From a virus, in IMG/VR virus record IMGVR_UViG_3300036945_000641, positions 1-64,000 of that record: 64,000 nucleotides of DNA; one strand, written 5' to 3'. This document shows positions 9,501 through 16,303 of this stretch, in pieces; position 1 is the first letter of the stretch; each line of letters begins with the position of its first letter. The notes under the pieces are model-generated. The model searched no databases, had not been told where the DNA came from, and was given only the letters and a program-made list of their open reading frames with translations. The translations under genes and the position numbers were made by a program.

Positions 9501-10503
9501 ACTTGATGAACGTGCAAGCTTGCAAAAGAAAATTCTTGAACTTGAAGGCAACACAGTTGCACTACGAGAAAAAGAATTAGCTGCACTAGATGCAAGTAAT
9601 CAGGCACTGCAAAAACAAATTTGGGCTATAGAAGCACAACAAACAGCTGCAAAAAATCTAAAGTCTAATTTAGACAATGTTACTAAAACAATCAAGTCAC
9701 AGATTCAAAGTTTAAGTGATTATAAAAATGCACTAATGAGCGGCGATAAGAGTACATTGACTACAAGTCAACAGTATCAATCTGCAAAATCTGATATTAC
9801 TACACTACTGTCTGTGATAAATTCAGCACCAAAAACAGTAGAAGAGGAACAAGCACGTAATACGGCTATAGGCAAGTTATCAGGACAAACTGATAGATTC
9901 CTTGCACTAAGTCGTGAATTATTTGCCAGTGGTAGCCAATATACTGCAGACTTTAATAGTGTACTAGGTTACGTTGATTCAGCTGGCTCAATGCTAACTA
10001 AACAACTAACTGACGCAGAACTACAACTAAAACAATTAACAGACTCTAATACATTCTTACAAAGTATTGAAGCATCTAGTAAAACTACTGCAGAACTACT
10101 TGCTGAATATAATAGATCTGTGCTAGCTCTTGCAGCTACAGGGTACGGTAGCGGAGGATCTTCTAGTTCAGATGTAGGGGGTGGATTTGCAGCAGGTACA
10201 AACTATGTTCCAAACGACATGATTGCTCAAATCCATCGCGGTGAACGTATTATTCCTGCAGCAGATAACTTTGTGTTAATGTCTAGACTAAGTAGCACTG
10301 ATAATTATACTCGTGAAATGACTATTCAAATCCGTGAACTAAATCAGAAAATAAGTAGTTTAGAGCGTACAGTTGCTGACGGTGCTATAATGAACGTTCA
10401 AGCCACAAATCGCAATACTGAGCAAATTGCAGAAGCAGTTACAGTTAGTTCTGATAAAACTGTTCAGGTAGCTCGTATTCAAAATAAGGCAATTATTAAA
10501 TGA
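3556..10503 (+). CDS. Tail tape measure protein
   Basis: This very long (2,315 residues), Ala-, Lys- and Gln-rich, mostly helical protein sets tail length and is threaded inside the tail tube. The chosen ATG at 3556 (M-S-N-D-T-I-K-V) has GGGAGAG ahead of it; an in-frame upstream extension to 3448 overlaps the promoter and is not used. Hydrophobic segments near residues 545-575 and 1535-1570 fit membrane-interacting parts. The C-terminus has the tape measure signature Y-V-P-N-D-M-I-A-Q-I-H-R-G-E (about residue 2216 on). By the lambda ratio (about 0.15 nm per residue) the tail would be near 350 nm. Its stop overlaps the next start (ATGA at 10500-10503). Confidence 0.93.
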   Translation: MSNDTIKVGIDVSSNGTLPRTEKEAAAANKQLEALAKNATRASKAVQEGGTGGSRKAAAAAMDNTGYKNLQGTAQTSGASGRDFAKQARGVDGLVRVYAIFAANLFAVSAAFNALREAAATESMVKGLDQLGAASGRNLGTLSKEIAKSVDGAISLREAMTSVAQASSAGLNTTQIKDLALAANKASQALGLNMSDAMSRLSRGISKIEPELLDELGIFVKVDEASQKYALSVGKTVASLSDFEKRQAFANAVLDQAKEKFAAIDVAANPYDKLLASVQNLATSGLELINKFLSPAVKFLAESPTALGAAFAGIIYLLLKQAIPAIGELRKGLEDTKKKAADAAQAFSKSFPDNFQDKLAERFKIPDLQKDVARAEASLNKLGKNSALDKTSVGVLAQASEADGKALAKVNGILENRNQIIATGKKGTKEASEAQIAAAKADKAYIESVIDLYKKRMALSQGFDKAETVASKSQNRFDPEILALNKYTKLRTEVTKSELVANAAETASVLGVRQSWALLNEQVKKEGLTGLDKYTTLAKGGFAAVTTRIMGVVGALGMVGQVVGAAVALFTLFDSYAAKAAKEQEAFTLATESTTAALKGVNDTFDLYIKKKKESFSLESIVAFTNALGGLTDAFEAQIVAIRKFDAAAKGWDTFKDNFSKLWGGDNATKIKESAKQTVTGVIKALEFSSFKSENESIIAKTLGLTDPNLLNDTKALSDAIDAIPKADLLRKFDELRSKLKAIQDQEQYSTNAAKAFAESLNTVAKLTDQMIQANAFTDLQGKMGVELVQASDKLAQALQDPLKALVEIDKLSKDPKALAALGSSIDIQALQDAGKAVKEITKAEKALQEARNAAADAKAGKGAFGSAKNVTGVAGETTDYTPDELKAAIQKDIEAADSAVNKAIKDLNTAKAIGSRYALDQVGLVEKIAAAGLEKIETGLRKTKELAAIEVTKNKLSFASSAGFDTSSAEYKLRTQELNIQAELVQASYNAQIQTQKNTDILAQLTAVEQLRLAEEKLKDPKAKADEIMLAEQMQKSAMRSIRSAVAKDLIGQKVSEDQVKAGLGGGEEADRAVLAAKSSINSDSVAAKQKEAALAQINAQKKIALFDKETKAAQYTAKVEQDKIAIDKNRLEIQGQLLSTVEQLNSYSSANLIDSKAANQEAILADEYKSKEAVLAKELADINRAYSTSQKELSTENYLDLIDQNTEKLNNLKLDQAAKQFAIDINKIKAKGAAVQTELAFKAGIEQEKLAVTNSIQENKLSAAQKELDLKSQLGYVDELTLSRSKTQADLDIQKIKFSEQELRLTNELNSKKAAERTAQAAYDAAKKLIAVNPTDPTAQQAVSTAGTALENAKEEVSLADKRLTTNTTLNTIAKDSINLQGQLNEQLIKQAQHLADIKSVAESLGSVFGDTGKAVGSAVLAFDELNTNQAKRTEALKNTKLEGAELAKFQSQQARAELTDQANAVNATKKLFKEKTFAYKALDKIEKAMHLYKMAMWVKEVAMEGWATAMSIKSSFTKSGAKVVEAGIDGVAAVVKAISSMPFPLNIAAGAATAAVVAGLLSQIGGSFSGSPASAGFAMNSEQRQETQGTGTTYNSQGVKVETGSGVFGDSSSKVDNINKSLEIIKNNSIEGLNYDNRMLKAFERLSNALTGAATAIYAIPGLRQGGTGFGSMTGTTSDPGFLGSIPIVGKILGSVFGGGTSASSSVESAGIQLKGSFQQLIDDTTGSVKQYKDIVTQFHRDGGWFGSDDDWTERRRETDSIGEQAARSIKDIFVETKNMFTAIGEQAGVTAASVQSVFNTMNTNIDIDLKGLTGDQIVAELNAVIGSKLDEAAKTLFSSFDQYKKFGESYLTTVVRVVDTNTKIQQVLTNMGIDTVVTRVYQITEGMANAAGGLERFVEQYDFFKSNFLTAAEQLVPVQKAVTDELNRLNISTDINRQGFVTLIRSLDLTTKTGQETYQALMNLAPGIDQVFKAEEKRLDERASLQKKILELEGNTVALREKELAALDASNQALQKQIWAIEAQQTAAKNLKSNLDNVTKTIKSQIQSLSDYKNALMSGDKSTLTTSQQYQSAKSDITTLLSVINSAPKTVEEEQARNTAIGKLSGQTDRFLALSRELFASGSQYTADFNSVLGYVDSAGSMLTKQLTDAELQLKQLTDSNTFLQSIEASSKTTAELLAEYNRSVLALAATGYGSGGSSSSDVGGGFAAGTNYVPNDMIAQIHRGERIIPAADNFVLMSRLSSTDNYTREMTIQIRELNQKISSLERTVADGAIMNVQATNRNTEQIAEAVTVSSDKTVQVARIQNKAIIK

Positions 10504-11978
10504 AAACAGTATCAGAAATTTTGACCTGGCTTAATACGCCAGGTCATATTAAATGTATATTGGCAGATATCACAGAAGTTGGAAACGCACCTGTTTCCAA
10601 CTTTTTTCTGTCTAGTGTAGCATATTTTGGTGATAATCAAAATTATAATGCCTCCATAACAGGTGGTCTTAGCTTTTCTGAAACTTTAAATGTTGACGGG
10701 CAAGCTTCGCTTAGTTTTGGTAGCTTAGAGTTTGTAAACACTGGCGGTATTCATGATGATTACCTTCAGTATGTATGGAACAAGCGACCTGTCAAAGTAT
10801 ACTTAGGCGACCCTAGTTGGCCTAAAAGCGACTTTGTGTTAATATTTGACGGATTAATTCAAGAAATTACCGCACCTAGTGAAAACTCATTAAGCTTTAC
10901 ACTGTTTGATAAACTACAACGTTTAAATGACCCTATCTCAGAACGCACCCTAGCAGACACCAGTTATTCTCAAAATACACTAAGCACTGTACTTCCACTA
11001 CTATTTGGTGAAGCGTTTAACGTTCAGCCGCTGCTACTAGATAATGGCAGCAGTGCTGGTCTTGGACAAGTTTACATGGTACATGACGGGGCCATTAGTG
11101 GACTAATTGAAGTACGTGACAATGGTGTGCCAATTAATGTAACTGAGTCTAATAACACAGGAACTTTTACATTACTAGCAAAACCATACGGAACAATTAC
11201 TTGTAGTGCACAAGGAAAAACTCCTTATACAAATACTGTGCCAGGGATTATAAGTCAAATAGTAACTAACTATGGCACCGCAGAAAACCGATTCAGCTCC
11301 AGCGAGATTAGTTTCGGGGATTTTACAAACACTAGTCCAGTAGGATTTTATTCCAGCGACCGTGTAAATATACTAGAAGCATGCAATCAGTTAGCAAAAA
11401 GTTTAAACGCTAATTTAATATGTCCCTCAATTGTAGTAACTGACGGAGTTGTTAGTACTAGTAAATTGCGACTAGTTGAAATAAAAGTTCCCACAGGCAC
11501 GCCAAAGTACTATTTAGATGATAATAACATGATCATCAACTCACTTAGTATATCTCAAATGTTTCCAGTAAAACCTAGCATTAAGTTGGGCTACTGTAAA
11601 AATTATACTGTACAAAGTACGGTAGCTGCAGGTGTAAACCCAACCAGTAAGTTTGACCAGCAGTGGTTTTATTCAGATCAAGTTAATGCAACTAAAAAGA
11701 GTTTGTATCGTGATAGTGGGGCTGTAGCAGAAGAAGAAACACTACTTATTACAACAGCTGGAGCAGAAGCTGAAACAGCTAAACGACTTGCCTTATGGCA
11801 AGAGCAAAGATACGTAATAAGTGCCGATTACTTACCACACTTAATGTTTGTACAACTAGGTGATGTTGTACAAATAACCTCTGCAAGATTCGGACTTTCA
11901 AGCGGAAAATTAGGCCTAGTATACTCAGTTACAAGAAACTGGACTACAGGCTCTGTAAACATAGGGGTATTAGTATAA
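10500..11978 (+). CDS. Minor tail protein (distal tail / baseplate hub region)
   Basis: A 492-residue protein coupled to the tape measure by a 4-base overlap. Order directly after the tape measure is typical of distal tail and hub proteins. It is strand-rich, with an F-D-G-L-I-Q-E-I motif near residue 120 that resembles the paired strands of hub domains, and its C-terminus (G-D-V-V-Q-I-T-S-A-R-F-G-L) resembles the end of tail hub proteins. No enzymatic motif is seen. It probably links tube end and fibres. Confidence 0.6.
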   Translation: MKTVSEILTWLNTPGHIKCILADITEVGNAPVSNFFLSSVAYFGDNQNYNASITGGLSFSETLNVDGQASLSFGSLEFVNTGGIHDDYLQYVWNKRPVKVYLGDPSWPKSDFVLIFDGLIQEITAPSENSLSFTLFDKLQRLNDPISERTLADTSYSQNTLSTVLPLLFGEAFNVQPLLLDNGSSAGLGQVYMVHDGAISGLIEVRDNGVPINVTESNNTGTFTLLAKPYGTITCSAQGKTPYTNTVPGIISQIVTNYGTAENRFSSSEISFGDFTNTSPVGFYSSDRVNILEACNQLAKSLNANLICPSIVVTDGVVSTSKLRLVEIKVPTGTPKYYLDDNNMIINSLSISQMFPVKPSIKLGYCKNYTVQSTVAAGVNPTSKFDQQWFYSDQVNATKKSLYRDSGAVAEEETLLITTAGAEAETAKRLALWQEQRYVISADYLPHLMFVQLGDVVQITSARFGLSSGKLGLVYSVTRNWTTGSVNIGVLV

Positions 11979-11979
11979 T

Positions 11980-14355
11980 ATGAATACACCAATTAATTCC
12001 AGAGATATTGCTCTGCGTAGTACTGAACCTAGGGTATTACAGATTAGTGAAAACTATATAGCCTTAAGCGCTTCAAGCTTACAGTTTAAATATGGTACAG
12101 ATAATTTACCTCAACCAGCTCAGGTAATAGTAACAGCCAGTTTAGTTGGTAAATTAGAAGGTACAGTAGTATTTACTACTAGTGGTTTTACGCAAGCGCC
12201 TTCAGTTGATCCTACAAATCCCAACAGACTAGTAATAGATCCTTCCAAATTTGTTAGTGATTTCGCAACTATTAATGCTAGTGTAAACTGGCAGGGTTCA
12301 AACTATCAGGCTACTCCAGTTACAATAACAAGAGTATTAAATCAACTATTAGCAAAAGTACAAAGATCAATTGATCTAGTACCTAGCTATAACGATGGCA
12401 GTGGCTATACTCTACCCGCAGACGATAATTTTGTAGAACTATACAATGGTGTAGTTAAAATTACTGAAGGTATTACATATGGTCCTGCATCACAAACTGC
12501 CAACGGCCTTACAGTTAGTGTAAATAGTTCCACAGGAAAAATAACATTAACTCAAGCAGCTCCAAATACTTGGACTGGTAACAACAACAATTTTACATTA
12601 ACAGCTACTAGAAATAATATAGTATATAATACTACGTATAATATTACCAAGGCTAAAGCTGGAGCTGGCGGAATACAAACTCAAGAACTATACTTGTATA
12701 TTTGGAGTGTAGGAACACCTGCAGTACCTAGTGGCTCTAGTGTATATACATGGACTACCAATACTCATGTATACAATGGTGGTGATCAGTGGGCACTAAG
12801 TCCATCTACTAACCCTGGTAATGTAGGTATAGTATTATGGAAAGCTGCTAAAAACATTATAGCTGAAGCAAGTGTAGTAACTACACAAATTTCAACCAAT
12901 TGGGCTGGTGCCAGTATAAGAGCTGTAACTACCGAAGCCAATGAAGTAATAAAAACAAAAACTGTAACAGTATATCAGAACTCGCCTAGTATACCAGGTA
13001 TATCTGGTACAAGTACTCTTACTTGGTCTAACGGGTCATATACTGCGCCAACCAATTGGTCTATTACTGCACCTGCACGAGCAGCAGGACAAGTTCTTTA
13101 TTCTGCTGAAGTTTTTGTACAGCAAGCAACATCTCAACCAACTAGTAATATTGACTGGACACAAGCTAGTATAAGACCAATTAGTTACTACGGCACTGAT
13201 GGGGCAGCGGCCCGCAGAGCGTATGTTTTAGCAATTAGCGCTCCTGCAGGATCTCCTGCTACATATGTTGCTACTGGCGATACACTGCCAGTAGCAGGTA
13301 CATGGTTTTCAGGAAAAACTTGGTCTTCTACTGCACCTACTGTAATAGCTGAAGGCGAAACACTGTATCAAACCGATGGAGTTTACGTTAGTGCTGGAAA
13401 TACTACATGGGGCTATCCTTATATAAGTAGTTTAAAAGTTGGTAACTTACAAGCCATTAGCGCTAACACAGGTACTCTGACTATTACTGGAGCACTTAAG
13501 GGCGGAGACGCTACTAATTTGACTACTGGTACTGGTTTTTATGTAGACAACAACGGACACTTACGAGTAGGTACCCCAGGAGGTGCTCAATTAAAGTTTG
13601 ATGCTGGTGGTTTAAGTATTACTAATTCAGCTGGATCTAATGTTTTTACAGTAATAAGCCAAGCTGAAACTGCAGCAACTAATGCAGCAAGAGATGCTGG
13701 TACTGCTGCAACTAATGCTGGTACTGCTGCAACTAATGCAGGTACTGCTGCAACTAATGCCGGTAATTCAGCTACTGCTGCCTCTAATGCCGCTAATAGT
13801 GCTACTATTATAAAAGTACAGTATAGTGCAGATAATAGTAACTGGCATGATTCCTATATTGCTGGCGACATTTATATTCGTACTGGGTCAAAAACTGTAG
13901 CTGCCGCTGACTTTACATATAGTGCTGGAAGCAGGTATGTGGGTACAAACGGTAGAGATGGTGATCCTGGTGTTCGCGGTAGTTTGATTGGATACGGCAA
14001 ACAGTATGGAATATACTCGGAGCAGTGGGATAACCTTAAAGCAAACCGAGTTATCTATAATATGGTAAATGGTGAAACATTTGCCGGAGACCTATCCTTA
14101 ACATCGCACTTACGTATTGGTGATACGGTTACTCTTACTAATGGTGCAAGCGCTACAAAATCATATACCCGATACTGGACTGGTTCTTGGACAGACCCTA
14201 GTGTTGTAATTAACGGTGATTTAATAGTAACTGGTACTATTGGTGCAGACAAATTAGCTGTAGGCGGAATACTAGTAGGCCAACAAATTAAAAATCAAGC
14301 AGGTACTTTTGTTATTGACTTTGGCTCTAGCCCATACATTAGCATATCAGTTTAA
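11980..14355 (+). CDS. Tail tip / host-specificity protein (gpJ-like C-terminus)
   Basis: A 791-residue protein starting 1 base after the previous stop. The first two thirds are strand-rich with Ig-like Thr, Ser and Val patterns. Near residue 485 comes an L-Q-A-I-S-A-N-T-G-T-L-T-I-T-G motif like the central region of tip attachment protein J. An Ala-Asn-Thr helical stretch with a triple 7-residue repeat (residues about 573-593) looks like a coiled stalk, and a C-terminal domain ends in V-I-D-F-G-S-S-P-Y-I-S. It probably forms the tail tip that contacts the cell surface. Confidence 0.6.
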   Translation: MNTPINSRDIALRSTEPRVLQISENYIALSASSLQFKYGTDNLPQPAQVIVTASLVGKLEGTVVFTTSGFTQAPSVDPTNPNRLVIDPSKFVSDFATINASVNWQGSNYQATPVTITRVLNQLLAKVQRSIDLVPSYNDGSGYTLPADDNFVELYNGVVKITEGITYGPASQTANGLTVSVNSSTGKITLTQAAPNTWTGNNNNFTLTATRNNIVYNTTYNITKAKAGAGGIQTQELYLYIWSVGTPAVPSGSSVYTWTTNTHVYNGGDQWALSPSTNPGNVGIVLWKAAKNIIAEASVVTTQISTNWAGASIRAVTTEANEVIKTKTVTVYQNSPSIPGISGTSTLTWSNGSYTAPTNWSITAPARAAGQVLYSAEVFVQQATSQPTSNIDWTQASIRPISYYGTDGAAARRAYVLAISAPAGSPATYVATGDTLPVAGTWFSGKTWSSTAPTVIAEGETLYQTDGVYVSAGNTTWGYPYISSLKVGNLQAISANTGTLTITGALKGGDATNLTTGTGFYVDNNGHLRVGTPGGAQLKFDAGGLSITNSAGSNVFTVISQAETAATNAARDAGTAATNAGTAATNAGTAATNAGNSATAASNAANSATIIKVQYSADNSNWHDSYIAGDIYIRTGSKTVAAADFTYSAGSRYVGTNGRDGDPGVRGSLIGYGKQYGIYSEQWDNLKANRVIYNMVNGETFAGDLSLTSHLRIGDTVTLTNGASATKSYTRYWTGSWTDPSVVINGDLIVTGTIGADKLAVGGILVGQQIKNQAGTFVIDFGSSPYISISV
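13696..13758 (+). repeat. Three tandem 21-bp repeats in tail tip gene
   Basis: Three copies of GCTGGTACTGCTGCAACTAA plus a final T (the third with one change) encode A-G-T-A-A-T-N three times, followed by decayed copies. The repeat keeps frame and likely sets the length of a helical stalk, so copy number may vary between relatives. Confidence 0.9.
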
Positions 14356-14363
14356 GGAACAAC

Positions 14364-15179
14364 ATGCCAAACCTACGTTTAATTTATAATAACTTAGCAG
14401 ACTCTGCCACTATTGTGGCAAGTTCAACTGCCGCAGGCTTTAGTGTTGATAACCTTAAAGACACTCAAAAAACTAGTGTACATCGCAGTAGTGATACAAC
14501 TGTAACCTACACCCTAAGCTGGAGCACCGCACAAACAATTAATTGTGTAGCACTACCAGCAACAAACTTAATTGCAGGAGGAACTATACAAGTACAGTTG
14601 TTTAGCGATCTTACAAGCACAATTCCACTAACCGATACTGGACCCAGACAAGCTTGCACAGGTCGAACAGTTACACTTTACAATAAAAGTTCAGCGCCCA
14701 CATATGTTGACTTTGGTTTTGGTGGTGCAACCAAAACTAGTATTTGGTTTACCCAAAGGTATCAAGCTCAAAAAGTGGTTATTACAGTAACCAGCGACAG
14801 AGCCGTTGACTGTGCTAAAATTATTTGCGGTGCTTATTGGGAAAGTTCACGACAAGTTAATAATGGTATTGAACTAGGTTATGAGGATTCAAGCGAGATC
14901 ACTACAACTCGTAGTGGTAACACTTATGAAGACCGAAAGCCTATTACTGAAACCATGAGATTTGACTTGCAGTACTTGTCAGACACTGACCGCCAAGAAC
15001 TACAAAAATTAATGCGTAGTTGGGGCTCAAGTGCACTTATATATTACTGTGTATTTCCTGATAACACTAATCCTGAGCTAACTCAAAGCTTTAGTATCTA
15101 TGGCCGCAGTAACTCAAATAGTCTTCAGTATCAGTTTCATAAATTCTATAACACCAGTCTTGATATAAAAGGTTGGTAA
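14364..15179 (+). CDS. Minor tail protein, discoidin-like
   Basis: A 271-residue protein with an AAGGAAC ribosome site, 8 bases after the tail tip gene. The first part (N-L-K-D-T-Q-K-T-S-V-H-R-S at about 30-42, then W-S-T-A-Q-T-I-N-C-V-A-L-P) resembles the jelly-roll discoidin-type proteins common beside phage tail tips. A role in carbohydrate contact at the tail end is likely but unproven. It is the last gene before the terminator at 15185-15210. Confidence 0.55.
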   Translation: MPNLRLIYNNLADSATIVASSTAAGFSVDNLKDTQKTSVHRSSDTTVTYTLSWSTAQTINCVALPATNLIAGGTIQVQLFSDLTSTIPLTDTGPRQACTGRTVTLYNKSSAPTYVDFGFGGATKTSIWFTQRYQAQKVVITVTSDRAVDCAKIICGAYWESSRQVNNGIELGYEDSSEITTTRSGNTYEDRKPITETMRFDLQYLSDTDRQELQKLMRSWGSSALIYYCVFPDNTNPELTQSFSIYGRSNSNSLQYQFHKFYNTSLDIKGW

Positions 15180-15184
15180 ATAAA

Positions 15185-15212
15185 AATACCAGCTTTAGGG
15201 CTGGTATTTTTT
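15185..15212 (+). terminator. Terminator of the tail operon
   Basis: AATACCAGC pairs perfectly with GCTGGTATT around a 6-base loop and is followed by TTTTTT. It lies 5 bases past the stop of the last tail gene and just before the second extended -10 promoter. Confidence 0.9.
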
Positions 15213-15216
15213 TATG

Positions 15217-15245
15217 TTGACATTAGCCTGCCCTTGTGATATAAT
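15217..15245 (+). promoter_or_regulatory. Consensus sigma70 promoter with extended -10, before adsorption module
   Basis: TTGACA, a 17-bp spacer and TGATATAAT, almost the same as the promoter at 3463-3491 over the first 12 and last 9 bases. A leader of about 120 bases follows before the next gene. The leader holds an inverted repeat (GCTAGTT with AACTAGC) but nothing else I can name. Confidence 0.9.
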
Positions 15246-15370
15246 AATACAAAATGTCCACAGATGTTTAAATTTTTTCTTGACAAGCAGATAGCTAGTT
15301 CAGAACACCATATTACATTACCATTAGCTTAGTTATTATAACTAGCCCCAATAAGCCAGGAGAACATCTG

Positions 15371-15718
15371 ATGCCAGAACTAGTCCCCGAAAATTTAATT
15401 CAAGCATTTGGCGCGGTTGCTATGGCAGCTGTTGTTGTAATGCTTGGAATCCAAAAAATCTTAAAATATTGGCAAACCACTGACGCAGAAAATTCAATTA
15501 TCAAAATTATGCATAATGAATTGGAACGTATGAGCCAACAGAATACAGCTCTTAGCGTAGAGCTAGGTAGATTACACAACGAAGTAATTACGCTAAATCA
15601 ACAACTACAAATGTTAACTATAGAAAATCAACGACTACAGCGAGAAGTTGTTGCACTTACTAATGAAGTAAGTAGCTTTAAACTATTAAGACAAGGTGAC
15701 TCACATGGCAAGATCTAG
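15371..15718 (+). CDS. Membrane-anchored coiled-coil protein
   Basis: A 115-residue protein with one N-terminal membrane segment (about residues 10-28, A-V-A-M-A-A-V-V-V-M-L-G) and then a long coiled coil to residue 105 (repeated L, E, Q, N heptads). This shape occurs in spanin-like and holin-associated proteins, but here the gene opens the fibre module, away from the lysis genes. The start follows CCAGGAGAACATCTG, a strong ribosome site. Function unknown; it may act at the inner membrane in assembly or lysis. Confidence 0.6.
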   Translation: MPELVPENLIQAFGAVAMAAVVVMLGIQKILKYWQTTDAENSIIKIMHNELERMSQQNTALSVELGRLHNEVITLNQQLQMLTIENQRLQREVVALTNEVSSFKLLRQGDSHGKI

Positions 15719-16295
15719 GCTGTTAAACCCCGCAAACGATATTATCACGGACTCTGGTGATATTTTATTTAGTTTTGTTAGAGGCGAACAATTAGAGTTT
15801 CCTATTACACTAAACTTTGTAGAAGATGTTACTGCTGGGTATACTTATGAAGCAGTAGTTGTAGAGGGTGATAATGTTCAGTCTCAGGCAACACGACCCG
15901 AAAATGTTAAAACCAATGCCGTTACAATTATTCTAAATGTTAGAGTTCCAACAAATCGTGGTAACTGGGATGCTGCACAAGCATACAACAGAGAAGAAAT
16001 TGTACTATACAACGGTAAATATTACAAATTACTAAGTGGCGTAGCTTTAACTAATGCAGTGCCGCCTTCAGGCAGCACAAACTGGCTAGAGACTACATTA
16101 AATAAAGTATATTTACAGTTTCCTAAAAGCCTAGCCAGTACGTGGTCACAAATGGCCACAGTAAGTAGCCCAGTATACGGATTCTTTGAGCTACGTGTTA
16201 CAGAGCCTCAAGATAATATTTTTGTACGCACGTGGAAGCCTGTAAGAGGTATGGTAGAAATTTTATTTAGTCCTACTTATAGTGCTAACGATTAA
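15705..16295 (+). CDS. Virion protein with a carbohydrate-binding-like module
   Basis: The ATG at 15705 is chosen (AAGGTG ahead); an in-frame GTG at 15696 is less likely. The 196-residue product overlaps the previous gene by 14 bases. Residues about 85-126 read W-D-A-A-Q-A-Y then E-I-V-L-Y-N-G-K-Y-Y-K and a later N-W-L-E, which matches the aromatic pattern of family 5/12 chitin-binding modules. The N-terminal part is strand-rich. It probably takes part in binding the cell or an environmental glycan. Module assignment is by pattern only. Confidence 0.55.
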   Translation: MARSRLLNPANDIITDSGDILFSFVRGEQLEFPITLNFVEDVTAGYTYEAVVVEGDNVQSQATRPENVKTNAVTIILNVRVPTNRGNWDAAQAYNREEIVLYNGKYYKLLSGVALTNAVPPSGSTNWLETTLNKVYLQFPKSLASTWSQMATVSSPVYGFFELRVTEPQDNIFVRTWKPVRGMVEILFSPTYSAND

Positions 16296-16303
16296 GGAAT
16301 GTT

